A DNA stretch of 64,000 nucleotides from Rathayibacter sp. VKM Ac-2754 (GTDB lineage Bacteria; Actinomycetota; Actinomycetes; Actinomycetales; Microbacteriaceae): NCBI RefSeq assembly GCF_009807095.1, contig NZ_WUCC01000005.1, positions 62,001 through 126,000 of the forward strand, given 5' to 3'. How positions within the stretch are numbered: the stretch's first letter is position 1; every line of letters starts with the position of its first letter. Below the pieces are notes generated by a model. It was not told where the DNA came from, searched no databases, and was given only the letters and a program-made list of their open reading frames with translations. The position numbers were made by a program, and so were the translations under genes. Positions 17,036 through 26,084 of this stretch are shown here, in pieces.

Positions 17036-17521
17036 ATGGCGTCGTCGAAGAAGAAGCGGGCGAACGCCCCCGCGACCCCGCGCCCCGCGAGCAGGCCGGT
17101 CGTGTCGCGCGAGCACGACGAGCTCCGCACCGAGGCGTACCGCTCGGTCCGCGAGACCTTCGCGGCCGGGCGCCCTCGCCGCCGGCGCTGGGACCTGGTG
17201 CTCTCGGTCCTCGGCTGCCTCGCGCTCGGCCTGCTCTGCGTGGTGCTCGGCTATCTCGCGGCGATCCTCGCCGTCTTCCCGGCGCAGTGCGAGGGGCGGA
17301 ACATCGCCTGCGACTTCGACCGGATCGACTGGGGCGTCTCGATCGCCCTGATCGGCCCGCCGCTCCTGACGCTGATCGGCGTCGGCGTGACGATCGTGCG
17401 CTACCTCGTCGGTCGCCGCGTGTTCTGGATCCCGATCGTCGCGTTCGCGCTGTGCGTCGGCACGGCGTTCCTCGCCTCCTGGCTCGTCACGAGCTCGATC
17501 CCCGGCTCGGCGCTGGTCTGA
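17036..17521 (+). CDS. Small membrane protein, three membrane segments
   Basis: 161 aa. Basic, Pro-rich cytosolic N-terminus (ASSKKKRANAPATPRPAS), then three membrane segments near 56-80, 103-125 and 132-154. A short external loop between the first two holds two Cys (QCEGRNIACDFDRIDW), which could form a disulfide. Start is 2 nt after the exonuclease stop, so the two genes are probably cotranscribed. No family recognised. A strong hairpin follows the stop. Confidence 0.75.
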   Translation: MASSKKKRANAPATPRPASRPVVSREHDELRTEAYRSVRETFAAGRPRRRRWDLVLSVLGCLALGLLCVVLGYLAAILAVFPAQCEGRNIACDFDRIDWGVSIALIGPPLLTLIGVGVTIVRYLVGRRVFWIPIVAFALCVGTAFLASWLVTSSIPGSALV

Positions 17522-17534
17522 GAGCACCGGTCGG

Positions 17535-17557
17535 CGGCGGGTCGAGAGGACCCGCCG
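17535..17557. terminator. Bidirectional terminator hairpin
   Basis: CGGCGGGTC-GAGAG-GACCCGCCG: a 9-bp perfect stem with a five-base loop, extended by outer ACCGGT arms at 17526 and 17559. It lies between the convergent stops of the small membrane protein and the DUF4012 gene. Confidence 0.75.
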
Positions 17558-17563
17558 CACCGG

Positions 17564-19396
17564 TCAGCCGGCGCAGCTCGGGTCGTCCGCGAGGGTCACG
17601 TCGGTCTTGTTGATCATCGGGGTGACGCGCAGCACCTGCTCGCCGAACCCGGAGGTGGTGCCGCCGTCGAAGTTCACGGTGAGCGTGTCGGACTGGCCGG
17701 GAGCGAGCTGCACGGTCACCTTCGACACCGGCCGGCCGAGGTCGTCGGTCGTCCCGATCACGGTCCCGACTCCTCCGGCCCAGGTGGCACCGGTGACGGT
17801 GGTGCCGGGAGGACCGTAGACGTACACGTTCGTCACGAAGTCGCCGAGGGGGATGCTCCCGCGCCCGCCGTTCGCCGCGACGTACGACGGCAGCGTGCGC
17901 GCCACCTTCTCGGTGATCGTGTTCGTCAGCGTGACCTGCGTCGAGAAGGTCGCCCCGGAGGCGGCGCAGCGGTTCGCGCTGGACTGCGTCACGGCGGTGT
18001 CGAGGTAGTAGTCCATCTTCGAGCCGATCGACGCGTCCTGGAAGAACACTCCGGTCGTCGTCGTGTCGGAGTTGTCGGCCGGCAGCACGCCCGCGATCGG
18101 GGTCGGGGCGAGCAGCGCCTGCTCGTCGGGGTCGGTGCTGTAGGCCAGGATCCGGCTCTCGCCGACGGCCTTCACGATCGCCGGCAGCATCTTCGTGGGC
18201 TCCATGTCGCCGCCGAGGATCTTGCCGAGGATGGTCGCGCTCGCGTCCGAGAAGAAGAGGTCGGTCTGCTCGCCGACGGTCTCGTCCGGGTAGCGGAAGT
18301 AGACCTTGTTGAGCAGGATCGACACCGCGTTCTCGCTCGTGAGCTCGGTGCCGTCGGTCACCGTGACGGGCCCGGTGGAGGCGAGGAGGTAGGACAGGGC
18401 GACCGGGTCGATCGCCATCACTCCGTCGATCTTCTGGTCGGGGAACTTCTGCGCCCAGAACTGCGTGGCGATCGAGGAGGCCGTCGGGAAGTCGGGCCGG
18501 CTGGTCGAGACGTTGAAGGTCGACGCCAGGTTGGCGCCGAAGGTGTCGAGAGCGCTCTGGTCGACCGTGACCGACTCGAGGCCCCTGAAGTCCCGGCTCG
18601 ACAGCTGCTCGCCGATCGTGATCGCCCCGCCGTCGACGTTCAGCTGCATGACCGAGGAGGCGCCGCCTCCGAGGGCCTGCGACTCGGCCAGGTTCTGGAA
18701 GAGCACGAGGTAGCTGCGCGGCCCGCTCGCACCCAGGGCGTCGGGCAGGATCGCCGTGAGCGGCTCGACCTGGTCCATCGCCTTAGTCGCGGTCTCGAGC
18801 TGCGGAGCGAACGAGTCGATCGCGTCGGCGACCTGCGGCACCAGCGCGCCGCGGTCGATGCCGTCGACACGGGCCTGCGCCTCGTCGACGACTCCCTTGG
18901 CGGTGGTGATCTTCGCGGAGAGATCGGTGATCGCCGCGACGTCGACCCTGCCGTCGACCGGCTTGAGGATGTCGAGCGAGGTCCCCGCGAGCGGAGTGAC
19001 GATCTTGCCCGAGACGTCGTCGGCGATCTCGGTCGCGGCCCGCACGGCCGAGAGGTTGGGGCCGAGGAAGGGGACGATCTCCATCACCCGCCACACCGGG
19101 TCGTCCGTCTCGTCGCGCGCCTCGCCGGTGAGGGTCGCGATCTGGCCGGCCGTCGACTCGGCTCCCGCGGTGTCGAACCCGGTCAGCTGGTCGGCGACCT
19201 GCGAGACGAGCGGGATGGCCGAGGTGAGCTTGGCGCGCACCGTCATCGCCTTGTCGTAGGTCTGGATCGCGAGGAACACCGCGACGATCGCGCCGATCAG
19301 GAGGACCAGCAGGATCGACAGCGTGATCCAGAGGCCCCGGCGTCGGCGTCGGGGCTGTCCGGAGGCGCGGCGAGAGGAGGTCGTCGTGGTGCTCAT
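17564..19396 (-). CDS. DUF4012 domain-containing membrane-anchored protein
   Basis: 610 aa. One N-terminal membrane anchor (about 24-46, LWITLSILLVLLIGAIVAVF) after a basic stretch RRRRRG, then a long extracellular part with the DUF4012 region (for example PRSYLVLFQNLAESQALGG near 225-245). This family is common in Actinobacteria and is often found near cell-surface polysaccharide genes; its function is not established. Two Cys (near 490 and at the C-terminus, DDPSCAG) may be paired. It is monocistronic here, with a terminator at its 3' end. Confidence 0.85.
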   Translation of the reverse strand: MSTTTTSSRRASGQPRRRRRGLWITLSILLVLLIGAIVAVFLAIQTYDKAMTVRAKLTSAIPLVSQVADQLTGFDTAGAESTAGQIATLTGEARDETDDPVWRVMEIVPFLGPNLSAVRAATEIADDVSGKIVTPLAGTSLDILKPVDGRVDVAAITDLSAKITTAKGVVDEAQARVDGIDRGALVPQVADAIDSFAPQLETATKAMDQVEPLTAILPDALGASGPRSYLVLFQNLAESQALGGGASSVMQLNVDGGAITIGEQLSSRDFRGLESVTVDQSALDTFGANLASTFNVSTSRPDFPTASSIATQFWAQKFPDQKIDGVMAIDPVALSYLLASTGPVTVTDGTELTSENAVSILLNKVYFRYPDETVGEQTDLFFSDASATILGKILGGDMEPTKMLPAIVKAVGESRILAYSTDPDEQALLAPTPIAGVLPADNSDTTTTGVFFQDASIGSKMDYYLDTAVTQSSANRCAASGATFSTQVTLTNTITEKVARTLPSYVAANGGRGSIPLGDFVTNVYVYGPPGTTVTGATWAGGVGTVIGTTDDLGRPVSKVTVQLAPGQSDTLTVNFDGGTTSGFGEQVLRVTPMINKTDVTLADDPSCAG

Positions 19397-19451
19397 TCGA
19401 GAGAGCCTAAGCGACGGGCGGTCCGGGGGCGCGGTGCGGGTGCCCGGGCGC

Positions 19452-20363
19452 TCACCCCAGGAGGAGCGACACGGCGATCAGCACCGGCACGGCCGCGACC
19501 GTCGTGACCAGGGCCGTGTCGCGCGCGACGGCGACGCCCCGGTCGTACCGCGAGGCGAAGTTGAAGATGTTCTGCGCGGTCGGCAGCGCGGCCGTCACGG
19601 TGACGGCGAAGAGGTGCTCGGCGTCGAGATCGAAGACGAAGCGGCCGAGCAGCCAGGCGACGGCCGGCATGACCAGCGCCTTGAGCGTGGACGCCACGAC
19701 GACCTCGATCCTGGCCGGTCCCGCCTCGAGCGGGCGCTGCCCGCGGAGCGACATCCCGAACGCCATCAGCACCAGGGGGATGGAGGCGTTGCCGATGATC
19801 GAGAACGGCTCGAGCACCGGCGCCGGCAGCTGCACGCCGGTCACGGCGACCAGCAGCCCCAGCCCCGAGGCGATGATCATCGGGTTCCGGAGCGGCTGCG
19901 TCAGGATCGAGCCCACCGAGGTCCTGCCGCTGGTCGAGATGTCGAGCACCGTGAGGACGGTGGGCGCGAGCACGAGCAGCTGCAGGAGCAGGGTCGGCGC
20001 GACCCACTGCGGATCGCCGAGCACGTAGATCGCGACCGGGAGCCCGATGTTGTTGGCGTTGACGTAGGCCGAGGCGGCGGTGCCGACGACCGTCTCGGGC
20101 ACCGGCCGGCGGAAGAAGAGGCGCGAGGCGAGCACGTAGAGCACGGCGACGATCGCGACCGTGATCAGCGACACCAGGAGGAAGGAGGAGAACAGCACCG
20201 ACACGTCGGCCTTCGCGAGCACCGTGAAGAGCAGGGCCGGGGTGGTGACGAAGAAGGCGATGCGCGAGAGCACCGCGCGTCCCTCCGGCGGCACGAGGCC
20301 GAATCGGGCGATCAGGTAGCCGACCGCGATGACCACTCCGATGATCGCGAAACCGGTGAGCAC
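19452..20363 (-). CDS. AEC-family transporter (auxin efflux carrier type permease)
   Basis: 303 aa with about ten membrane helices in two five-helix halves, the fold of the auxin efflux carrier/bile-acid symporter superfamily. Helix-breaking motifs are visible: ASAYVNANNIGLPVAIYVLG in the first half and ALPTAQNIFNFASRY in the second, each with the polar Asn/Gln residues typical of the crossover region. Bacterial relatives move malate, malonate or similar organic acids; the substrate here is unknown. Divergent from the hydrolase gene at 20454 across a 90-nt gap. Confidence 0.85.
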   Translation of the reverse strand: MLTGFAIIGVVIAVGYLIARFGLVPPEGRAVLSRIAFFVTTPALLFTVLAKADVSVLFSSFLLVSLITVAIVAVLYVLASRLFFRRPVPETVVGTAASAYVNANNIGLPVAIYVLGDPQWVAPTLLLQLLVLAPTVLTVLDISTSGRTSVGSILTQPLRNPMIIASGLGLLVAVTGVQLPAPVLEPFSIIGNASIPLVLMAFGMSLRGQRPLEAGPARIEVVVASTLKALVMPAVAWLLGRFVFDLDAEHLFAVTVTAALPTAQNIFNFASRYDRGVAVARDTALVTTVAAVPVLIAVSLLLG

Positions 20364-20453
20364 TCCCTCCGTGATGTCCTCCGATGTCCGATGCGTCGGT
20401 GACCCAGCCTAGGAGCCGTTGCACCCGGCCGGGCGCGCGCCTACCGTGGCCCC

Positions 20454-21269
20454 ATGCCGCATCTCGAGGTCCCGGGCGCGAGCCTGCACTGGGAGGCGGA
20501 CGGCCACGCCTCCGCTCCCGCCCTTCTGCTCGCGCACGCGGGCATCGCCGATCTGCGGATGTGGGATCCGCTGGTCTCCGCTCTCGCCGAGGACCACCAG
20601 GTGATCCGCTACGACAGCCGCGGCTTCGGCGGGACGACCACCGAGAGCGTCGAGTTCGACGAGCGCGCCGACGCTCTCGCGGTGCTTGATCACCTCGGCG
20701 TCGAGCGCGCGACCGTGATCGGCTGCTCGCGCGGCGGCTCGCTCGTGCTCGACCTGACCCTCGCCCACCCCGACCGCGTCGCGGGCCTCGTCACGATCGC
20801 GCCGGGCGTCGACGGATTCCCGTACCCCGATCTGACGGAGGAGGAGGACCGGCGGTTCGACGAGATCGACCAGGTCGTGAAGACGGGCGATCACGAGCGC
20901 GTGGCCCGGATGGAGGCGGAGCTCTGGGCCTTCGGGCCCGACCGCGCCGCGGAGTCGCTCGACCCCGCCTTCGTCGAGACGGTGCGCGAGCTCGCGACCG
21001 GGAGCCGGGGCCACGAGCACGAGAAGCCGAGATCGATCGCCCTCGAGCCGCCGGCGTACGAGCGGGTCGTCGACATCGCGGTGCCGACCCTCGTCGTGGT
21101 CGGCGCGCACGACCTCTCGGAGTCGTTCCCCGTCTACGAGTACCTCGCCACCGCGATCCCCGGGGCGGACGGCGCGGTCTTCCAGGCCGCGGCGCACCTC
21201 CCGAGCGTCGAGCTGCCGGAGGAGTTCCTGCGGGTGCTCCGGCCGTGGCTCGTCGAGCACGGTCTCTGA
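20454..21269 (+). CDS. Alpha/beta hydrolase
   Basis: 271 aa. It has the oxyanion segment LAHAGIADLRMWDPL, the nucleophile elbow GCSRGGS (Ser about residue 87), an acid region VVGAHDLSESFP and the terminal His in AAHLPSVELPEEF. This is a complete catalytic triad of the lactonase/esterase (3-oxoadipate enol-lactonase-like) group. Substrate not determinable. ATG at 20454 begins directly with a short strand (MPHLEVPGASLHWEADG). Its stop faces a tiny minus-strand gene at 21278. Confidence 0.85.
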   Translation: MPHLEVPGASLHWEADGHASAPALLLAHAGIADLRMWDPLVSALAEDHQVIRYDSRGFGGTTTESVEFDERADALAVLDHLGVERATVIGCSRGGSLVLDLTLAHPDRVAGLVTIAPGVDGFPYPDLTEEEDRRFDEIDQVVKTGDHERVARMEAELWAFGPDRAAESLDPAFVETVRELATGSRGHEHEKPRSIALEPPAYERVVDIAVPTLVVVGAHDLSESFPVYEYLATAIPGADGAVFQAAAHLPSVELPEEFLRVLRPWLVEHGL

Positions 21270-21277
21270 GGCCCGGC

Positions 21278-21457
21278 TCACCGTTTCTCGGAGGAGCGGA
21301 CCGCGTACTTCACGACGGCCGTCGGGAACGGCTCGGGCACCGGCGCCACCGGACTCAGGCCGGTGCCTGCGCCGAGGAGGACGGCCAGTGCGAGACCGAT
21401 CGCGGCGCAGGCCGCCTGCCCGGGGCCCCGCTCCGGCGGGGGACGGTACTCGTGCAC
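21278..21457 (-). CDS. Small predicted membrane peptide, 59 aa
   Basis: A GTG-started frame of 59 codons: a Pro/Arg-rich start (HEYRPPPERGPGQ), one hydrophobic segment (AACAAIGLALAVLLGAGTGL) and a charged C-terminal tail ending SSEKR. Such a pattern suits a single-pass small membrane protein or an exported peptide. It lies in the same frame as, and 9 nt after, a 14-codon leader frame. No homologue recognised. The real status should be judged by conservation. Confidence 0.5.
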   Translation of the reverse strand: MHEYRPPPERGPGQAACAAIGLALAVLLGAGTGLSPVAPVPEPFPTAVVKYAVRSSEKR

Positions 21458-21466
21458 GGGTGGCCG

Positions 21467-21511
21467 TCAGACGCGCAGGACGCTCACGCGGGACGGCCGG
21501 GTGGTGCCCAT
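21467..21511 (-). CDS. Possible 14-aa leader peptide upstream of the small membrane gene
   Basis: ATG frame encoding MGTTRPSRVSVLRV then TGA, preceded by GGGGGATCGCGTC (a plausible SD). It is in frame with the 59-codon gene that follows, separated only by the stop and three codons. About 30 nt further upstream on the same strand is a hairpin (TCGCAC/GTGCGA). The arrangement suggests translational coupling, attenuation or stop readthrough, but this is inference from position only. Confidence 0.35.
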   Translation of the reverse strand: MGTTRPSRVSVLRV

Positions 21512-21662
21512 GACGCGATCCCCCGCCGTCCGATCCGCTCGCACTGGAAGGTTCCGGTGCGAGAAGGTCCGGGAATCCCCTGACCCATACACGGATGGTA
21601 GGCCGGGGAGGCGTTGCTCCGCCTGGTGGCGCGGGACGTCGCCCCGTGTCGGCGGAGCGCTG

Positions 21663-22199
21663 CTACGCCACCGCCGCCAGGTCGAACGCCCAGTCGTGGT
21701 GGAGGCTCGGCGGCTCGCCCAGCTCGACGAGGTCGATGCGATCGAAGCCGGCCTCGACGCACAGCGCGTTGTCCTCCGCGTCATCCGTGTCGACGTAGGC
21801 GTGCACGAAGCGGGGCACGGGGAACGCCGCCGCCTCGGCGAGCAGCAGCCGCAGTGAGCGGACGGCGATACCGCGCCGTCTCGCCTCGGGAGCGAGCGTC
21901 CAGCTCGTCTCGTAGGCCAGCAGGCCACGACTGCGGCCGTACCAATAGCCGATGGAGCCGACGCAGTGCCCGTCGAGCTCGATCGCGTAGAAGAACTCCG
22001 TCCCCTCCGCCCAACCGCGCAGGTAGCGGTCGTGCCGGAGGCGGAGGTCGCTCTCTGTCTCGAGTCCCGCTCCCGACTCCGCGAAGACGCTGCGGAGTGC
22101 GGCGGGGTCCGCCTGCGGCCAGGGCAGGAGGCGGAGGGTCTCGGACTGCTGATCGATGCTGACTGTTCTGCGGTCGCTTCCGGGTTCGGGTCCCGTCAC
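21663..22199 (-). CDS. GNAT-family N-acetyltransferase
   Basis: 178 aa. Core GNAT features: the strand-4 segment WTLAPEARRRGIAVRSLRLL with the acetyl-CoA pyrophosphate loop R-R-x-G-I-A, a preceding GSIGYWYGRSRG strand, and a C-terminal YVDTDDAEDNALCVEAGF typical of the NxxAxxLYxxxGF motif. It transfers acetyl from acetyl-CoA to an amine of unknown identity (perhaps a RimJ-like or antibiotic-type target). GTG start at 22199. The gene is flanked on its 5' side by a 354-nt gap. Confidence 0.8.
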   Translation of the reverse strand: MTGPEPGSDRRTVSIDQQSETLRLLPWPQADPAALRSVFAESGAGLETESDLRLRHDRYLRGWAEGTEFFYAIELDGHCVGSIGYWYGRSRGLLAYETSWTLAPEARRRGIAVRSLRLLLAEAAAFPVPRFVHAYVDTDDAEDNALCVEAGFDRIDLVELGEPPSLHHDWAFDLAAVA

Positions 22200-22553
22200 G
22201 CGCTCCGATCCTCTCTCTCAGGATGGCTCGTCGATCGTGCCGCTCCGCCAGGTCTTCGGAGCGGGCATCCGATCGGATGGCTGCACTCGGGATGCAACCG
22301 CGATGTCGACCCATCCTCGTCCCGCGGTGGCGGGGCGGAATGGGATCAGACGAATCTAGCCCCGGATGGGGGGTCGATGGCTGCGAGTGTCCTGGTGATC
22401 CCCCTCGCGCACCGGAGTCGTGCGCCGCTGCCGCCGAGCGCGCCGCATCGCTCCGGGTGAACGCAACAAAAGCGCGTGCGCGCGGCCATACGCTCGGAGT
22501 CGGGCCGCATCGGGCCCGTTCCACCGGGCAATACGAGCGTGAGGAGGATCACC
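22200..22553. other. 354-nt divergent intergenic region with a hairpin and a 14-bp palindrome
   Basis: No gene or RNA recognised. It holds a perfect 8-bp hairpin CCGCTCCG/CGGAGCGG (22240-22264) followed at once by a perfect palindrome CATCCGATCGGATG (22266-22279), a possible operator. The region should carry the promoters of the GNAT gene (minus) and the DUF6421 gene (plus). GAGGAGG at 22541 is the SD of the latter. Confidence 0.5.
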
Positions 22554-23957
22554 ATGTCGCCATTCGTGCAGAGCACCGTCGTCGGAGAACCCGAGGTCGT
22601 CGAGGACCGCGTCGAGTCCTCCTCCGCCTGGCTCGACCTCAAGGCGGCCGCCACCGCCCTCCAGCCGCTGCAGGCCCAGGACGGGTCGCTCGCCGATCAG
22701 GACCGGCTCCCGGAGGCGCGCGCCGCGGTCGAGCGGATCGTCGGCGCCGTCGAGGCCCTCGCCCCCGCGTTCCCCCACGACTCCGCCTACCTCTCCGCGC
22801 TGGTCGTCGACCTCGAGCGCTGGAGCCGCGACGGCCTCGGCGTCCCCGACTTCCTCGACTCGCTGCAGGCCTTCCAGCCGCAGCTCGACCGCGTCGACGG
22901 CCGGCGGCACCTCGTCGTCTTCCCGATGTACACCCAGAACGGCAGCCGCGACCGGCATGTCGAGGCGGTCCTCGTCGAGGTGGTCTGGCCGCGCTTCGTG
23001 GCCGAGCTCGAGGCCGGTGACTACTCGAACGCGATGTTCGTGCCGGTGCGGTTCGTCGACTTCACCGCCGGCTACGACACCGACAGCGCCGTGCTCTTCC
23101 CCGAGACGGTCGCGATGCGGGCGATCCCCTCCTTCACCTGGGGAGCGATCTTCGCCGACCGCGAGGCCGCCCGGTTCCGCCGGGTCGTCACCGCGGCGGC
23201 GGCGGTCACCCGCCTCGAGCTGCCCGAGGACGCCCGGCGACTGCTCGCCGACCAGCGCCTGGCCGAGGAGTCGTTCGTGATGTGGGACCTCATCCACGAC
23301 CGCACGCACATGCGCGGCGATCTGCCGTTCGACCCGTTCATGATCAAGCAGCGGATGCCGTTCTTCCTCTACTCGCTCGAGGAGCTGCGCTGCGACCTCA
23401 CCGCGTTCCGCGAGGCCGTCGCGATCGAGCGCGGGCTCGCCCTGATCGAGGGGCGGAGCGACGAGGAGGAGGCGCTCGCCGAGCGCGCGCGCTTCGTGCA
23501 GTACGCGATCCTCTTCGACCGCCTCTTCCGGTTCCCGCTGACCGGCTCGCGGGTGCGCAACTACGACGGCCTGGGCGGTCAGCTGCTGTTCGCGTGGCTG
23601 CACCAGCACCGGGTGCTGCACTGGACCGACACCCGGCTCGCCGTCGAGTGGGACGGGGTCGCCGACGTCGTCGTGGCGCTCTCGGACGCGATCGACGAGC
23701 TGTACTGGCGCTCCATCGACCGGCCGAAGACGGCGCACTGGCTGGCGGCGCACGCGCTGATCGCCTCCGTGCTCACGCCGCACCCCGCCTCGGCGTGGGC
23801 CCGCGGACTGCCGGACGAGGTGCTTCTGGGCGCCCCGCGGGGGCTGACGGACGCGGTACTGGACGACGAGTTCCCGCTGTCGATGTTCTACGAGGCCCTC
23901 GGCAAGAAGATGACCGACGTGATCGCGTCGACGGCGGGGATCACCGGGCGCAGCTGA
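22554..23957 (+). CDS. DUF6421 family protein
   Basis: 467 aa soluble protein. The central stretch VMWDLIHDRTHMRGDLPFDP (about 243-262) with two His and two Asp looks like a metal or active site, and VVFPMYTQNGSRDRHVEAVL with NGSxxR is another conserved-looking block. The family is restricted to Actinobacteria as far as I know and has no known activity. ATG at 22554 was chosen over a longer frame because it has GAGGAGG eight bases upstream. Followed, 59 nt later, by a histidine kinase. Confidence 0.8.
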   Translation: MSPFVQSTVVGEPEVVEDRVESSSAWLDLKAAATALQPLQAQDGSLADQDRLPEARAAVERIVGAVEALAPAFPHDSAYLSALVVDLERWSRDGLGVPDFLDSLQAFQPQLDRVDGRRHLVVFPMYTQNGSRDRHVEAVLVEVVWPRFVAELEAGDYSNAMFVPVRFVDFTAGYDTDSAVLFPETVAMRAIPSFTWGAIFADREAARFRRVVTAAAAVTRLELPEDARRLLADQRLAEESFVMWDLIHDRTHMRGDLPFDPFMIKQRMPFFLYSLEELRCDLTAFREAVAIERGLALIEGRSDEEEALAERARFVQYAILFDRLFRFPLTGSRVRNYDGLGGQLLFAWLHQHRVLHWTDTRLAVEWDGVADVVVALSDAIDELYWRSIDRPKTAHWLAAHALIASVLTPHPASAWARGLPDEVLLGAPRGLTDAVLDDEFPLSMFYEALGKKMTDVIASTAGITGRS

Positions 23958-24016
23958 GCGACTCCTGGCGTCACGGACCCGTCGCTCGCCGATGGCCGTC
24001 GGATAGCGTGGACACC

Positions 24017-25393
24017 ATGTCCCGTGCCGCCGTCGTCGACCCCTTCGCCGCGGGCTGGGCGCGGCGGCCGCCGAGTCGCGCGAACCACGTGCGCGACGCG
24101 ATCGGCGCGGGCGTCCTGCTCGTGGCGACCCTCGCCTCCGTCGCCCTGTACACCTCCGCCGGCTTCCCGGACGCGGCCCACCCCCTGGTCAGTGCGGGGT
24201 GGGCCGGCGCCATGACGCTGCCGCTGGCGCTGCGGAGGCGGTTCCCGGCGACCGTCGCGATCCTCCTCGCCGTCGTCTACACGCTCGGGCTCGTGCTGCA
24301 GGTGCCCGAGTCGCTGTTCAACCAGATCTGCCTGTTCCTCGCGATCTACACGGTCGGCGCGTGGGGACGCGACCGGCGGGTGGCGCTGCTCGTGCGCATC
24401 CTCATCGCCGTCGCCCTGCTCGGCTGGCTGGTGAGCACCCTCGTCACCGGCGACTGGATGGGGCGCGCCGTGCCGTCCTCCGACTCGTCGGGCGTGCTCT
24501 CGCCCTACGTGGCCGAGTCGGCGCTGGTGCTGCTGGTCAACCTGCTCTACTTCGGCAGCGCCTACGTCTTCGGCGAGGCGTCGTGGCAGTCGGCGCGCCG
24601 CCTCGAGGCCCTCCAGGCCCGCACCGCCGAGCTCGACGACGAGCGGGAGCGATCCTCGCGGCAGGCCGTGACGTCGGAGCGCCTCCGGATCGCCCGCGAG
24701 CTGCACGACGTCGTCGCCCACCACGTCAGCGTGATGGGCGTGCAGGCCGGCGCCGCCCGACGCGTGCTGGCGCGCGACCCCGAGAAGGCCGCCCGCTCGC
24801 TCAGCGCGATCGAGAACGACGCGCGCTCGGCCATCGAGGAGCTGCACCGCATCCTGGTCGCCCTGCGCACGGAGGAGGTCACCGCGAGCCCGCTGACCGA
24901 CTCCGCCTCGACGAGGGGCGTCGCGGCGCTCGAGGAGCTCGTCGCCGCCTCGACCGGCTCCGGGCTGCCGACGGTGTTCCGCGAGTCGGGCGACGCGCGC
25001 GAGATCCCGGCGACCGTCGGCCTGAGCCTCTACCGCATCGCCCAGGAGTCGCTGACGAACGTCCGCAAGCACGCCGGCCCGGGCGCGCACGCCGAGGTGC
25101 GCCTGCGCTACCTCCCCGGGGCGGTCGAGCTCGAAGTGGCCGACGACGGGGGCACCGGACCGCACCCGACCGTCCCCGCCTCGTGCGGCCTCGGCCAGAC
25201 CGGCATGCGCGAGCGCGCCGCCGCGGTGGGCGGCTGGGTCGAGACGGGCCCGCACGACGGCGGGTACCGCGTGCACGCGCATGTCCCGCTGACCCCCGTC
25301 CGCGGCATCGACGGAGAGGACACGGCCGAGGCGGTAGCGTCGTCCGGGGCGTCGAGGGGGCGCCAGGATCGAGCGAGCGGGGGCCGCGCATGA
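24017..25393 (+). CDS. Sensor histidine kinase (NarL/DesK-type, HisKA_3)
   Basis: 458 aa. Several membrane helices occupy about 28-195; a short coiled coil precedes the dimerisation helix RLRIARELHDVVAHHVSVMG with the phospho-accepting His. The HATPase region has the N-box-like RIAQESLTNVRKHAGP and the G-boxes DDGGTG and GLGQTGMRERAAAVGG. No large extracellular sensor domain is visible, so it probably senses a membrane signal. The stop overlaps the response-regulator ATG (ATGA), marking a coupled pair. Signal and targets unknown. Confidence 0.9.
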   Translation: MSRAAVVDPFAAGWARRPPSRANHVRDAIGAGVLLVATLASVALYTSAGFPDAAHPLVSAGWAGAMTLPLALRRRFPATVAILLAVVYTLGLVLQVPESLFNQICLFLAIYTVGAWGRDRRVALLVRILIAVALLGWLVSTLVTGDWMGRAVPSSDSSGVLSPYVAESALVLLVNLLYFGSAYVFGEASWQSARRLEALQARTAELDDERERSSRQAVTSERLRIARELHDVVAHHVSVMGVQAGAARRVLARDPEKAARSLSAIENDARSAIEELHRILVALRTEEVTASPLTDSASTRGVAALEELVAASTGSGLPTVFRESGDAREIPATVGLSLYRIAQESLTNVRKHAGPGAHAEVRLRYLPGAVELEVADDGGTGPHPTVPASCGLGQTGMRERAAAVGGWVETGPHDGGYRVHAHVPLTPVRGIDGEDTAEAVASSGASRGRQDRASGGRA

Positions 25394-26061
25394 CCGAGGA
25401 CATCCGCGTCCTCCTGGTGGACGACCAGGAGCTCGTCCGTGCCGGGTTCCGCATCATCCTCGAGTCCGAGCCGGGCATCGTCGTCGTCGGCGAGGCCCGC
25501 ACCGGCCGCGAGGCCATCGACCGCGCCGCCGAGCTGTGCCCGGACGTCATCTGCATGGACGTCCAGATGCCGGGCCTGGACGGCCTCGCCGCGACCCGCG
25601 AGATCGTCAAGGATCCGCGCCTGTGCTCGAGCGTGCTGATCCTCACCACCTTCGATCGCGACGACTACCTCTTCGATGCGCTGTCGGCCGGCGCGAGCGG
25701 TTTCCTCCTCAAGAACGCGTCGCCGGAGGACCTCGTCGAGGCCGTGCAGGTCGTCGCGCGCGGCGACGCGATGCTGGCGCCCGACGTGACGCGCCGCGTG
25801 CTCGAGCGCTTCACCGCCGATCCGGCCCGGCCGGCCGCCGATCACCCGGGCATCGCCGAGCTCACCGATCGCGAGCGCGAGGTCCTGGTGCACCTGGCGC
25901 GCGGCTGGTCGAACGCCGAGATCGCGGCGGAGCTGTTCGTCGGCGAGGCGACCGTGAAGACGCACGTCTCGAAGATCCTGATGAAGCTGAGGGTGCGCGA
26001 CCGCATCCAGGCGGTCGTGTTCGCCTACGAGCACGGGATCGCGGTGCCGGGGCGGTCGTAG
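25390..26061 (+). CDS. LuxR/NarL-type response regulator
   Basis: 223 aa. Receiver domain with acidic pocket DDQ, phospho-acceptor Asp in CMDVQMPGLDG, Thr in LTTFDRDDY and Lys in FLLKNASPE; then a C-terminal LuxR helix-turn-helix (LTDREREVLVHLARGWSNAE, FVGEATVKTHVSKILMKL). Partner of the kinase whose stop it overlaps. On phosphorylation it would dimerise and bind DNA; regulated genes are not evident nearby. Confidence 0.93.
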   Translation: MTEDIRVLLVDDQELVRAGFRIILESEPGIVVVGEARTGREAIDRAAELCPDVICMDVQMPGLDGLAATREIVKDPRLCSSVLILTTFDRDDYLFDALSAGASGFLLKNASPEDLVEAVQVVARGDAMLAPDVTRRVLERFTADPARPAADHPGIAELTDREREVLVHLARGWSNAEIAAELFVGEATVKTHVSKILMKLRVRDRIQAVVFAYEHGIAVPGRS

Positions 26062-26084
26062 GGCCTGTCGGCGGATACCGGGGC

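Noticed and set aside
22300-22420. tRNA-like G/C-rich stretch in the 22.2-22.5 kb gap
   Set aside because: No acceptor/T-arm pairing or TTCGANTC-type sequence could be found.
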